Under the pieces are notes generated by a model, which saw only the letters and a list, made by a program, of their open reading frames with translations, did not search any database and was not told the DNA's origin. From NCBI RefSeq assembly GCF_030817655.1, contig NZ_JAUSZM010000003.1, forward strand, positions 7,440,001 to 7,504,000: a stretch of DNA of 64,000 nucleotides. Direction: 5' to 3'. Numbering within the stretch: position 1 is the stretch's first letter; every line of letters begins with the position of its first letter. This document shows positions 1 through 9,900 of the stretch, piece by piece. The DNA is from Streptomyces sp. V4I2. GTDB lineage: Bacteria > Actinomycetota > Actinomycetes > Streptomycetales > Streptomycetaceae. Position numbers and translations under genes: made by a program.

Positions 1-56
1 ACGGCCTCCCCGGTCTCCCCGCGAAAACCGGTGCCGCACTGTCAGACTCGCGTGCG

Positions 57-3000
57 ATGCTCGGCCTTGTGGAGACCAGGTCCGTCAGTCCGGTGTTCGT
101 CGGTCGCACCGATGAGCTGGACACGCTGAACGACGCGCTCGCCCGCGCTGCCGGTGGGGGTACCTCCCAGGCTTTCGGCACTGGGGGAGAGCCGCAGGCA
201 TTACTGCTCGGGGGCGAGGCCGGCGTCGGCAAGACCCGCCTCGTCGAGGAGTTCGCCACCGCCGCCTGCCGGCGCGGAGCGGTCGTCGCGCTCGGCGGCT
301 GTGTTGAGATCGGCGCCGACGGACTGCCGTTCGCTCCCTTCTCCACCGCCCTGCGCGCCCTGCGCCGCGCATTGCCCGACGAGCTCGCCGCCGCGGCCGC
401 CGGCCAGGAGGAGGAACTCGCCCGGCTGCTGCCCGAACTAGGCGAGGCCGCGACTGCCCGAGGGCCTGGCCGGCACGACGAGGAGGGCATGGCCCGCCTC
501 TTCGAACTCACCGCCCGCCTCCTGGAGCGCGTCGCCGCCGACCGCACGGTCGTCGTCGCCCTGGAGGACCTGCACTGGGCCGACGCCTCCACCCGCCACC
601 TCCTCGCCTACCTCTTCCGCACCCTGCGCACCGGCCGCCTCGTCGTCCTCGCGACCTACCGTTCCGACGACATCCACCGCCGCCACCCGCTGCGCCCCCT
701 GCTCGCCGAACTCGACCGGCTGCGCACCGTCCGCCGCCTCGAACTCGGCCGTTTCACCCGAGCCGAGGTCGGCCGCCAGGTCGCCGGCATCCTTGCCCAC
801 GAGCCCGAGCCGGCCCAGGTCGACGAGATCTTCGAACGCTCCGACGGCAACGCCTTCTTCGTCGAGGAACTCGCCGTGGCCGCCCACGAGGGCTGCCGCA
901 CCGGCCTCACCGACTCCCTCCGCGACCTCCTCCTGGTCCGCGTCGAGGCACTGCCCGAGAGCGCCCAGCGGGTCGCCCGGATCGTCGCCGAGGGCGGCTC
1001 CACCGTCGAATACCGGCTGCTCGCAGCCGTGGCCGGGCTCGTCGAGGACGACCTCATCGAGGCGCTCAGGGCCGCCGTCAACGCCAACATCCTGCTCGCC
1101 GCGCCCGACGGGGACGGCTACCGCTTCCGCCACTCCCTGGTCCGCGAGGCGGTCGGCGACGACCTGCTGCCCGGCGAACGCTCCCGCCTCAACCGCCGCT
1201 ACGCCGAGGCCCTGGAGGCCGACCCCACGCTCGTCCCGGCCGGCGAACGCGTGATGCGCCTGGCCAGCTACTGGTACCACGCCCACGACCCCGCCAAGGC
1301 CCTGCCCGCCGTCCTGGACGCCTCCGTCACCGCCCGCCGCCGGCACGCCTACTCCGAACAACTGCGGCTCCTGGAACGCGCGATGGAGCTGTGGGATGCC
1401 GCCCCCGAGGACGTCCGCGCCAGGCTGCGGCCCGCCGACTACACCGAGATCTACCCGCCCTGTGGCTGCGACCCGGCCACCACCCCGCTGCGCTACCTCG
1501 ACCTGATGGCCGAGGCCGCGGTCGCCGGACGGCTGTGCTCGGAACGCGAACGCGCCCTGAAGATCATCAAGCGGGCGCTGCGACTGCTGGAGGACGAGGA
1601 CGACCCACTGCGCGCCGCCTGGTTCTGGACCCAGCGCTCGCGCCTGGTCCAGGCACAGGCCCGCGGCGACGGCTGGGCCGAACTGGCCACCGCGCAGGAA
1701 CTCGTACGCGGTCTACCGCCCTCGGAGGTGCACGCCGAGGTCCTCGCCAACGTGGCCAACTGGTCCATGGTGCACGCCCCGGGACCCGACGCCTTCACGG
1801 CCGCCGAACGGGCCGTGGAGTACGCGCGCATGGTCGGCGTCCGCGAGACCGAGATGAACGCCCGCCTCACGCTCGGCGGGCTCATGGTCGAGGCCGGTGA
1901 CGTCGAGGCGGGCCTCGCCGAGATGCGCGAGGTCAAACGGCAGACCGTCGAGTCCGGCATCTCCACCATCGCGGCCCGCGCCTATATGAACCTGCCCGAC
2001 GCCCTCGAATCCGTCGGTCGCTCCAAGGAGGCCGTTCCCGTTCTGGAGGAAGGCCTCGCCTACTCCCAGAAGTTCGGCCTGCTGGACTCCGAGGCCTGGA
2101 TCTGGGGGAACTTCGCGGAGTCCCTGTACTCCCTGGGCCGCTGGGACCACGCCGCCGAAGCGGGCACCAAGGCCGAACGCGCCGGCCAGAGCGCGAAGCC
2201 CCGTGGCTTCCACGCCACCCTCCGCGCCGAACTCGCCCTCGACCGAGGGGACCTGGCCGCAGCCGCCAGCCATCTGGCCGCCGCCCGCGAGTACTTCGGC
2301 AACCACGACCTCGCCCCCCAGCACGGGCTGCCCCTGGTCCGCCTCGCGATAGGTGTCGCCGCGGGCGAGGGCCGCCTCCTGGACGCCCGCGCCGAACTCG
2401 AACGCGCCATGGACGCCGGCTTCCCGCCCGCCACCCAGCGCTATGTCTGGCGGATGCTGCTCAGCGCGGCCACCGCGGAGGCCGACGCCCGCGACCTGCC
2501 CGCCGCCGGCCCGGGCCGCCCCGAGATCCTCGAACGCATCCGCACCACGGCCAAGCCCCTGGCCACCCACGTCCCCGTCTGGCAGGCCTACGAACGCTGG
2601 GTCCGCGCCGAACTGCTCCGAGCGGAGGGCGACGCCCGCGCGGACACCTGGACGGAGGTCGTCACCGCCTTCGAGGCCCTGGAGCGCCCCTACGACCTCG
2701 CCCGCGTCCGCCTCCGCCTCGCCGAGGCCCTGCTGCTGCCGGGGGAGGGCGGCGACGACCGCGACCGCGCCACGGAGCTGCTCCGCCTCGCCCACTCCGT
2801 CGCCTCCCACCTCGGCGCCCGCCCGCTCGCCGACTCCGTCACGCTCCTTGCCCAACGCGCCCGCATCCCCCTGAACAGGCTGAACAGGGCCCCCGAGCAG
2901 TCGCCCGCCCTCGCGGACCCCGCCGAGTCCCTCGGTCTGACCGGCAGGGAACGCGACGTCCTGCGCCTGGTCTCCGCGGGCCGCACCAACCGCCAGATAG

Positions 3001-3155
3001 CCGAGGTCCTCTTCATCTCTCCGAAGACGGCCAGCGTCCACGTCTCGAACATCCTGGCCAAGCTCGGCGTCTCGGGCCGCGGCGAGGCCGCGGCGGTGGC
3101 GCATCGCCTGGGGCTGTTTCCGTCAGAAACGCTCACGATGCGGACGGCGCCCTGA
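57..3155 (+). CDS. LuxR-family transcriptional regulator with large AAA ATPase domain (LAL type)
   Basis: A 1032-residue protein with the LAL layout of N-terminal ATPase, long helical/TPR middle and C-terminal LuxR helix-turn-helix. The Walker A GEAGVGKT is at about residues 53-60, and a Walker B-like stretch ending LEDLHWAD is near residue 175. Residues 430-930 are helix-rich with TPR-like repeats. The HTH begins LTGRERDVLRLV near residue 961 and contains the recognition-helix signature ISPKTASVHVSNIL. LAL proteins are ATP-dependent activators, but the target cannot be read here. Residues about 33-46 are Gly-rich and are encoded by a short palindromic repeat that looks inserted between the start and the P-loop. 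No strong ribosome-binding site precedes the ATG; a GTG four codons downstream is the alternative. Confidence 0.9.
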   Translation: MLGLVETRSVSPVFVGRTDELDTLNDALARAAGGGTSQAFGTGGEPQALLLGGEAGVGKTRLVEEFATAACRRGAVVALGGCVEIGADGLPFAPFSTALRALRRALPDELAAAAAGQEEELARLLPELGEAATARGPGRHDEEGMARLFELTARLLERVAADRTVVVALEDLHWADASTRHLLAYLFRTLRTGRLVVLATYRSDDIHRRHPLRPLLAELDRLRTVRRLELGRFTRAEVGRQVAGILAHEPEPAQVDEIFERSDGNAFFVEELAVAAHEGCRTGLTDSLRDLLLVRVEALPESAQRVARIVAEGGSTVEYRLLAAVAGLVEDDLIEALRAAVNANILLAAPDGDGYRFRHSLVREAVGDDLLPGERSRLNRRYAEALEADPTLVPAGERVMRLASYWYHAHDPAKALPAVLDASVTARRRHAYSEQLRLLERAMELWDAAPEDVRARLRPADYTEIYPPCGCDPATTPLRYLDLMAEAAVAGRLCSERERALKIIKRALRLLEDEDDPLRAAWFWTQRSRLVQAQARGDGWAELATAQELVRGLPPSEVHAEVLANVANWSMVHAPGPDAFTAAERAVEYARMVGVRETEMNARLTLGGLMVEAGDVEAGLAEMREVKRQTVESGISTIAARAYMNLPDALESVGRSKEAVPVLEEGLAYSQKFGLLDSEAWIWGNFAESLYSLGRWDHAAEAGTKAERAGQSAKPRGFHATLRAELALDRGDLAAAASHLAAAREYFGNHDLAPQHGLPLVRLAIGVAAGEGRLLDARAELERAMDAGFPPATQRYVWRMLLSAATAEADARDLPAAGPGRPEILERIRTTAKPLATHVPVWQAYERWVRAELLRAEGDARADTWTEVVTAFEALERPYDLARVRLRLAEALLLPGEGGDDRDRATELLRLAHSVASHLGARPLADSVTLLAQRARIPLNRLNRAPEQSPALADPAESLGLTGRERDVLRLVSAGRTNRQIAEVLFISPKTASVHVSNILAKLGVSGRGEAAAVAHRLGLFPSETLTMRTAP
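155..189. repeat. Short GC-rich palindromic repeat inside the LAL gene
   Basis: CCTCCCAG at 163-170 pairs with CTGGGGGA at 181-188 around the loop gctttcggca, and the segment 155-169 is itself a near-palindrome centred on GTAC. I recognise this shape from memory as one of the small dispersed palindromes scattered through Streptomyces genomes, usually between genes. Here it lies in frame within a coding region and adds a Gly/Thr/Ser-rich loop before the Walker A motif. Confidence 0.55.
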
Positions 3156-3193
3156 GGTCTACGCTGAAAAGGACGCCTGCCGAGGGAGACTCC

Positions 3194-3385
3194 GTGTTCA
3201 ACCCCTTCGAGGAACTGTTCGCCCCCGGCCGCAAGCACACCCGCGACGAGCAGAACCGGCTGGAGCTCACCCGGGAGGACGTCGGCGACGGCGACCCCGG
3301 ACGCGGGCCCATAGACCTCACGTCCGGGAAGGTCGTCGTACGGCCGCCGCAGCCGGACGACGAAGACTCCTCGTCGGAGGACTGA
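3194..3385 (+). CDS. Small DUF6191-like protein
   Basis: A 63-residue protein beginning FNPFEELFAPGRKHT, followed by a charged middle, a GPIDLTSGKVVV segment and an acidic Asp/Glu/Ser tail. It starts with GTG 9 nt after GAGGGAGA. From memory the sequence matches a small conserved Streptomyces family (DUF6191) of unknown function. It follows the LAL gene by 38 nt on the same strand and could be co-transcribed with it. There is no signal peptide or membrane segment. Confidence 0.75.
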   Translation: MFNPFEELFAPGRKHTRDEQNRLELTREDVGDGDPGRGPIDLTSGKVVVRPPQPDDEDSSSED

Positions 3386-3400
3386 GGGCGGGCGCGGGCG

Positions 3401-4573
3401 TCAACTGACCTGTATCTCCAGGATCCGGTCGTCGCCCTCCTTCGGGTCGCCCCGGCCGTCCGTGTTACTGGTGACCAGCCACAGTTTGTCGCCGCCCGCC
3501 GAGACCACCGTGCGCAGCCGGCCGTACTCGCCTTCCAGGAAGGCCTGCGGATCCGCCGAGGCCTCCGTGCCCTTCAGCGGGATGCGCCACAGGCGCTGGC
3601 CCTTGAGCCCCGCCATCCAGACAGATCCTTCGGCGTGGGCGATGCCGCTGGGCGAGGCGTCGTCCGTGCCCCACTGGGCTATCGGGTTGTGGTACTTGGA
3701 ATCGCTCGACCTGCCCTCGGCCTCCGGCCAGCCGTAGTTGTCGCCCGGCGTGATCGCGTTCAGCTCGTCCCAGGTGTCCTGGCCGAACTCCGCGGCGAAC
3801 AGGCGCTGCTTGTCGTCCCAGGCCAGGCCCTGCACATTGCGGTGGCCGTACGAATACACCGGGGAGTCCGGGAAGGGGTTGCCCGGGGCCGGCTCGCCCT
3901 CCGGGGTCATGCGCAGGATCTTGCCGCCCAGGGACTTGGTGTCCTGGGACAGACCGGTGTCGCCGCTCTCGCCCGTGCCCACGTACAGCAGCTTGTCCGG
4001 GCCGAAGGCGATCCGGCCGCCGTTGTGGATGTAGCCCTTCGGAATGCCCTTGAAGATCGTGTCGGGGGCGCCCAGCTGCTGGCCGGACGGCTTCTGCTCG
4101 TCGTACAGCATGCGCACGATGCGGTTGTCGGAGGCCGAGGTGAAGTACGCGTAGACCATGTGGTCCGAGGCGTAGTCCGGCGAGAGGGCGAGGCCCATGA
4201 GGCCGCCCTCGCCGGCCGGTGACACCCCCGGCACCTCGCCCAGCTCGGTCTTCTTGCCCGTCTCCTCGTCGACCCGAGTGATCGTGGCCTCGTCACGGGA
4301 GGAGACCAGCAGGCCGCCGCCGGGGAGCGGGGCGAGGCCCCAGGGGGTGCTCAGGTCCTCGGCGACGGTGCGGAGCACCTTCACCGAGCCCTTGGCGGGA
4401 GGAGCCTCCTCGGCGGCCTGTTCGGTGGGCGACGACCTTGATGTCGTACTGCTCGGTGCGGCGCTGTCAGCGCCGTCCGACGATCCTCCTCCGCCGTCGG
4501 AGGAGCAGCCGGCCGTCAGCACGAGCGCGGTCGCGGCCAATACGGCCGACACAGCTCGACGTTGCACGATCAT
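3401..4573 (-). CDS. PQQ-type sugar (glucose/sorbosone) dehydrogenase family lipoprotein
   Basis: A 390-residue exported lipoprotein. The signal ends in the lipobox LTAGC at about residues 19-23 and is followed by a Ser/Thr/Gly-rich linker of about 40 residues. The rest is a beta-propeller of the glucose/sorbosone dehydrogenase family. It shows STPWGLAPLPGGGLLV, GGLMGLALSPDY, the conserved HNGGRIAFGPD, GHRNVQGLAWD, AEFGQDTWDELN and GDNYGWPEAEG. Family members oxidise sugars with PQQ, but many actinobacterial homologues have no proven substrate. The ATG has an AAGGGA ribosome site just upstream. The gene is convergent with the DUF6191-like gene, with only 15 nt between the stop codons. Confidence 0.9.
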   Translation of the reverse strand: MIVQRRAVSAVLAATALVLTAGCSSDGGGGSSDGADSAAPSSTTSRSSPTEQAAEEAPPAKGSVKVLRTVAEDLSTPWGLAPLPGGGLLVSSRDEATITRVDEETGKKTELGEVPGVSPAGEGGLMGLALSPDYASDHMVYAYFTSASDNRIVRMLYDEQKPSGQQLGAPDTIFKGIPKGYIHNGGRIAFGPDKLLYVGTGESGDTGLSQDTKSLGGKILRMTPEGEPAPGNPFPDSPVYSYGHRNVQGLAWDDKQRLFAAEFGQDTWDELNAITPGDNYGWPEAEGRSSDSKYHNPIAQWGTDDASPSGIAHAEGSVWMAGLKGQRLWRIPLKGTEASADPQAFLEGEYGRLRTVVSAGGDKLWLVTSNTDGRGDPKEGDDRILEIQVS

Positions 4574-4697
4574 GGTCCCTTCGACGGGGCGGTCTCGCGG
4601 CAGGTTCTACTTGTCATACACCGCTCGTGCCTCACAGGTTCCCGATCACCGCAACCCGATCCACGGAACCTCCCGCGGCGACCCGCATCCGTACCGC

Positions 4698-4723
4698 AGG
4701 TCCTACTCCCAGGTCCTACTCCC
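4698..4723. repeat. 13-nt tandem duplication across an aldo/keto reductase stop codon
   Basis: Two exact copies of aggtcctactccc lie head to tail (4698-4710 and 4711-4723). The copy inside the gene contains the TAG stop of the minus-strand aldo/keto reductase, so the copy outside repeats the last codons and stop. It looks like a recent slippage duplication with no effect on the protein. Confidence 0.8.
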
Positions 4724-5714
4724 AGGATCCCTGCGCCCGCGGCAGCTCCGCCATCTCCGCGAGGTCCTGTGCCGTCAGGCGCAGGGTCGCCGCCCGTGCG
4801 TTCTCCGTCACCCAGCGCTCCTGCTTCGCCCCGGGCACCGGGACCGCATGGCGCCCCTGCGCCAGCACCCAGGCCAGGGCCACCTGGGCCGGGGTGACGT
4901 CCTCGCCGTGGCGGCGGGCCACACGGCGCAGGCCGACCACTATCGGCTGGTTGGCGGCCATCATCTCCGCGGTGAAGCGGGGGTGGCGGGCGCGTACGTC
5001 GTCCGGTTCGAAGCCCTCGCCGGGGGTGAGCGTGCCGGTCAGGAAACCGTTGCCGAGCGGCATCGCGGCCAGGAAGCCGATGCCGCGCGCCTCGCACCAC
5101 GGCAGCAGCGCCTCCGTCGCCTCCGGCGACCACACCGACAGCTCGGCCTGTACGGCGCTCACCGGGAACACCTGCTGCACCCGCTGCAACTGCCGGATGG
5201 TGGCGTCGTACAGCCGGGCCCCGGAGCGGCGGCCGCCCCGCGCGCCCATCGCGCACAGTCCCAACGCCCGTACCTTTCCGGCCTGCACGAGCTCCGCCAT
5301 CGCACCCCAGGTCTCCTCCACGGGCACTTCGGGGTCGGCCCGGTGCAGCTGGTAGAGGTCGATGACGTCGGTCTGCAGGCGCCGCAACGACGCGTCACAG
5401 GCCCGCTTCACATAGCCGGGGCGGCCGTTGGCCACGATGTGCTGCTCGCCCACGAGCAGGCCGACCTTGGTCGACACGAAGGCGTCCTCGCGCCGCTCCT
5501 TCAGCACCCGCCCCAGCAGCAGTTCGTTGGTGAAGGGGCCGTACATGTCGGCCGTGTCCAGGAGCGTCGAGCCCAGGTCCAGCGCCCGGTGCACGGCCCT
5601 GACCGACTCGTCGCCGCGCTGCCGCGAACCGCTGTACGCCCAGCTCATCGGCATGCAGCCGAGTCCGACGGCACCCACCGTGAGCGCCGCCGCGCCGATC
5701 GTCCTGCGCTCCAC
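4716..5714 (-). CDS. Aldo/keto reductase
   Basis: A 332-residue TIM-barrel oxidoreductase using NADPH. The catalytic tetrad of the family is visible: Asp and Tyr in DTADMYG, Lys in VSTKVGL and His in YQLHRADPE. The C-terminal part holds PVPGAKQERWV, which fits the cofactor phosphate-binding loop. I chose the GTG start giving VERRTIGAAALTVG because it follows a GGGAGGG ribosome site; a longer frame would run into the divergent gene at 5791. The substrate cannot be inferred. The next gene upstream is divergent, 76 nt away. Confidence 0.88.
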   Translation of the reverse strand: MERRTIGAAALTVGAVGLGCMPMSWAYSGSRQRGDESVRAVHRALDLGSTLLDTADMYGPFTNELLLGRVLKERREDAFVSTKVGLLVGEQHIVANGRPGYVKRACDASLRRLQTDVIDLYQLHRADPEVPVEETWGAMAELVQAGKVRALGLCAMGARGGRRSGARLYDATIRQLQRVQQVFPVSAVQAELSVWSPEATEALLPWCEARGIGFLAAMPLGNGFLTGTLTPGEGFEPDDVRARHPRFTAEMMAANQPIVVGLRRVARRHGEDVTPAQVALAWVLAQGRHAVPVPGAKQERWVTENARAATLRLTAQDLAEMAELPRAQGSWE

Positions 5715-5790
5715 CTGCTCGTGACCCTCCCTGTCCTGGTCCCCCAACCTAACCTCTGCGGTCGGCAGTGCCTGACATAGCCTCCTGACC

Positions 5791-6741
5791 ATGACTGCTG
5801 ACGTGTGGCTGCCCATCCCGCCGGAAGACATCGAAGGGCTCCCCGAGAGCCTGAACTACCGCTTCTGGAACGGCGATGAGGACTTTCCCGCGGACCCGGC
5901 CGACTGCGCGTACTACGTCGTCCCCTACATGAAGCCCATGGAGGTCGGATTGCGGCCGGTACCCCGCCTGAGCTCCGTGCAGGTCGTGCAGACGCTCTCG
6001 GCCGGCACCGACGCGATCGAGCCGGGCCTCAAGTACCTGCCTCAGGGCGTGCGGTTGTGCAACGCGCGCGGGGTGCACGAGGCCAGCACCGCCGAACTCA
6101 CCCTCACCCTGATCCTCGCCTCGCTGCGCGGCGTACCCGACTTCGTACGGGCCCAGGACAAGGGGGAGTGGCGCGGCGGGTTCCGGCCCGCGCTCGCCGA
6201 CAAGAACGTCCTCATCGTGGGGTACGGCTCGATCGGATCAGCGATCGAGGACCGGCTCGTTCCGTTCGAGGTCGCGCGGGTGGCGCGCGTCGCGCGCTCC
6301 GAGCGCACCACGGCGCGCGGGCCGGTGCATCCGCTCACCGAACTACCCGCCCTGCTCCCCGAGGCGGACGTCGTCGTCCTCTCCACGCCCCTCACCGAGA
6401 CCACCCGCCACCTGGTGAACGCCGACTTCCTCGGCCGTATGAAGAAGGGCGCGCTGCTGGTCAACGTGGCCCGCGGCCCGGTCGTCGACACCAAGGCGCT
6501 GCTCGCCGAGCTGGAGAACGGTCGCATCACCGTCGCCCTCGATGTCACCGACCCCGAACCGCTGCCGCCGGGCCACCCTCTGTGGCAGGCCCCGGGCGTG
6601 CTGATCAGCCCGCACGTCGGCGGACCGACGTCCGCGTTCCTGCCCCGCGCCAAACGACTGCTGGTGGACCAGTTGAACCGTTTCGTGAACCGGGAGCCCT
6701 TGCGCAACGTGATCCGTACGACAGGCCCAACAGGCGTATGA
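5791..6741 (+). CDS. D-isomer-specific 2-hydroxyacid dehydrogenase
   Basis: A 316-residue NAD-dependent dehydrogenase of the formate/glycerate dehydrogenase type. The Rossmann motif is VGYGSIGSAIEDRL near residue 145. The active-site Arg lies in NVARGPVVDT, the Glu in DVTDPEPLPPGHPLW and the His in ISPHVGGPT, so the catalytic triad is complete. The N-terminal substrate domain is normal and the length is typical. The substrate is not predictable. It is divergent from the aldo/keto reductase. Confidence 0.9.
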   Translation: MTADVWLPIPPEDIEGLPESLNYRFWNGDEDFPADPADCAYYVVPYMKPMEVGLRPVPRLSSVQVVQTLSAGTDAIEPGLKYLPQGVRLCNARGVHEASTAELTLTLILASLRGVPDFVRAQDKGEWRGGFRPALADKNVLIVGYGSIGSAIEDRLVPFEVARVARVARSERTTARGPVHPLTELPALLPEADVVVLSTPLTETTRHLVNADFLGRMKKGALLVNVARGPVVDTKALLAELENGRITVALDVTDPEPLPPGHPLWQAPGVLISPHVGGPTSAFLPRAKRLLVDQLNRFVNREPLRNVIRTTGPTGV

Positions 6742-6881
6742 CGCCACCCGGATGAGCATCGCGCGCCCGGCCCGCACGCCGGGTGCAACAGGCGCGTAAT
6801 CCGTTTCCGGTACCCTCCGCAACCCTCCGGACGCGGTCCGTGCTCGCATCTGTGCTGGTCGTCACGGAGCGTAGAGGAACT

Positions 6882-6971
6882 ATGTCCCTGAGTGACGAGA
6901 CTGGTGTATCGTCCCGACAGGGGCTGCGCCGCGCACCGTTCGGCGCCGGGGATGGACATTTCAGACTGTGA
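6882..6971 (+). CDS. 29-residue upstream ORF overlapping the start of the GGDEF/EAL gene
   Basis: ATG follows GAGGAACT, a good ribosome site, and encodes MSLSDETGVSSRQGLRRAPF and nine more residues. Its TGA overlaps the GTG start of the next gene as GTGA, the classic geometry for translational coupling. The downstream GTG has only a distant purine tract, so coupling would make sense of that start. The peptide resembles nothing I know, so it may be a regulatory uORF rather than a functional protein. Confidence 0.5.
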   Translation: MSLSDETGVSSRQGLRRAPFGAGDGHFRL

Positions 6972-9900
6972 GGGGGGCGACGGGCGATGCACGGCCTATG
7001 GACGAGCGATCCGACGCGGCGGGGCCGCCGGCGGCGACCCTGGCACACGGCTGCGCGCAGGCGCGGCCATCCCGCGGGCCACGGCAGTCACCACGCACAG
7101 CACGACGGCCGGCAGAGCCAACACAGTCACAGCCATCATCACCGCAGGCACAGCAGCCGCAGGAGGCATGCGCACCCAGCGCACCGGGACCCCAGGGACC
7201 CGGGGGCGGCGCGGACCGGGAGGGCCCGGTGAGTTCGCCCCCGTCTTCCACGACCACCCTTGACGGACCGCTGCGGGCCCAGCCCGCGCCGGGGGCGACG
7301 CCGACCCGCCCACCGGCCCTCGGCGGCGCGTCGAGCCTGGTCCACCAACTCGTCCTGGCCCTGGTGTGCGCGGGATATGCCGTCGGTTCCGCGTTCGGCT
7401 GGGGTTCACGGCATGTCGCGCTGATCATGGGCGACTTCGGGCTGAGCGCCGCAGCCGGCGCCGCGGCCGTGTCCTGCTTCCTCTACGCCCGCAACCCCCG
7501 CATCCGCTTTCGCCCCGCCTGGCTGCTCTTCGCCCTCTCCTCGGCGATGGCGGCCATGGGCAACCTGATCTGGGGGTGGTACGAGGTCGTCCTGGAGCGG
7601 CCCGTGCCCAGCCCCAGCTACGCCGACCTGTTCTTCCTGTGCTTCGCGCCGCCCGCGATCGTGGGACTGCTGGTGCTCGCCAAGCGGCCGGTGACCAAGG
7701 CCGGTTGGGTGTGCCTCGGCCTGGACGCCTGGCTGATCGGCGGCTCGCTGCTCACGCTGTCCTGGAGCCTCGCCCTCGCGCAGGCGGCCAAGTCCGAGGG
7801 GTCGAGCGTGGCGCACGCCGCGCTGTCGCTCGCCTACCCACTGCTCGACATCGCCCTGGTCAGCATGGTGCTCGCCCTGCACTTCCGGCGCTCGGCGGGG
7901 AACCGTACGGCGGTCAACACCGCCATCGGCGCGCTCGCCCTGACCGTGATGTGCGACGCCCTGTTCACCTCACCGCTGCTCCACCACACCTACCGCTCCG
8001 GGCAGTTGCTCGACGCGGGCTGGTTCGCCGGCTCGCTGCTGCTCGCGTACGCCCCCTGGGCCGCCCCGCGACGAGGCGAAGCGGAGGCTGCGCAGCGGCA
8101 CCCGGCTCGACGCCGGACGGACGGGCGCACGCGCGTGGTGCACGAGCACGTGCCGGGACAGCGCACCGTCCCGCACCACCACCAGCCCCCGGGCCCCGCA
8201 CAGGGAGGTGATCACAGCCGGTACCCGGCCGCCCGGCCGATCGCCGGTTCGCTGGCCGCCCTCACGCCCTATCTCGCCGCCGCCGTCTGCACGCTCGGGA
8301 TCCTCTACAACGTCCTGAGCGGCCGCAGCGTCGACCGCGTCGTGCTCCTCACCGGCGGCACGGTGGTGCTCGCCCTTGTGGTGCGCCAGGGCATCATGCT
8401 GCTCGACAACATCACCCTCACCCAGGAGCTGGCGCAGAAGGAGAACCACTTCCGCTCCCTGGTGCAGGGCTCCAGCGACGTCATCATGATCGCCGCACCG
8501 AACGGCATCCTCCGGTACGTCTCCCCGGCCGCCGCCGGAGTCTACGGACGTCCCGCGGAGGAGCTGGTGGGAACGGAACTGGCCGGCCTCATCCACCCGG
8601 AGGACCTGGGCTGCGTGGTGCACGAGGTGCGCCGCTTCCTCGCCGCCAGCCCACTGGAAGAACCCACCACGCGCATCGAGTGCCGGTTCCGCTCCGGCGA
8701 CGGCGGCTGGCTCAACGTCGAGTCCACCGTCAACCGGCACCACGGCGGCCTCATCTTCAACAGCCGGGACGTGACCGAAAGGGTGCGCCTGCAGGCGCAG
8801 CTCCAGCACAACGCCGAGCACGACCCGCTGACCGACCTGCCCAACCGCGCCCTGTTCACCCAGCGGGTCCAGCAGGCCCTGTCCGGCCGCCGCTCCACCG
8901 ACCGCGGCGCCGCCCTGCGGGGCACGGCGGTGCTCTTCATCGACCTGGACGGCTTCAAGGCCGTCAACGACACGATCGGGCACCAGGCCGGAGACGAACT
9001 GCTCGTCCAGGCCGCCCGCAGACTCCAGGACGCGGTCCGGCAGGGCGACACCGCCTCCCGGCTGGGCGGCGACGAGTTCGCGGCCCTGATCGTCGGCGAC
9101 GGCGCCCGTGACCGCTCGGCCCGGGAGCGCCACATCATGGAGCTCGCCGACCGCCTCAGGATCACGCTCTCCCAGCCCTACCTCATCGACGGCAATGACG
9201 TCCGCGTCAACGCCTCCATCGGCGTCGCCTTCGCCGAGCCCGGCCTCGGTGCGGGCGAGATCCTGCGCAACGCCGACCTGGCCATGTACCGCGCCAAGGC
9301 GGGCGGCAAGGGCCGCGTCGAGCTGTACGCCCCACAGATGCAGCAGGACGTCGTACGCAAGGCCGAGCTGGCCACCCGTCTGCGTGCCGCGCTGAACGAC
9401 GGCGAGTTCACGCTGCTGCACCAGCCCGTGGTGTGTCTGGAGGACGGCCGGATCACCTCGGTCGCCGCCCAGGCGCGCTGGCGCTCCTCGCAGGGCGTGC
9501 TGTTCACGCCCGCCGAGTTCCTGCGGGTGGCCGAGGACAGCGACAAGACGGCCGAGCTGGGGCGCTGGGTCCTGGAGGAGGCCGTGGAACAGGCCGCCGA
9601 GCGCGCCACGAACGGGCTGGCCGTGCCGGTCGCGGTGCGGATGGGCGCGCGCCGGCTGCTGGACCGCTCGATGCCGCTCGCCTCGATCGAGGCCCTGCTG
9701 ACCCGGCACGGGCTGCCGTCCGGGGCGCTGGTCATCGAGCTGTCCGACACCGACCCCCGGGTTCCGCTGGACGAGCTGGAGCGCCGTCTGAGCGCCCTGC
9801 GCAGGCTCGGCGTCCGGATCGCCCTGGACGGCTTCGGAAGCGGGTACGCGGCCATCACGGCCCTGCGCAGGCTCCCCGTCGACGTACTGAAGCTCGACCG

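Noticed and set aside
3907..4296. Long alternate-frame ORFs inside genes (for example within the sugar dehydrogenase, ilvC, cvnA)
   Set aside because: High GC at third positions leaves most frames open. These lack domains and have Arg/Ala/Gly-rich compositions.
6987..7232. 81-residue His/Arg-rich ORF overlapping the cdgF N-terminus
   Set aside because: It is an alternate frame of the low-complexity Pro/Gln-rich coding region. Its composition is typical of shadow frames, despite a purine tract upstream.
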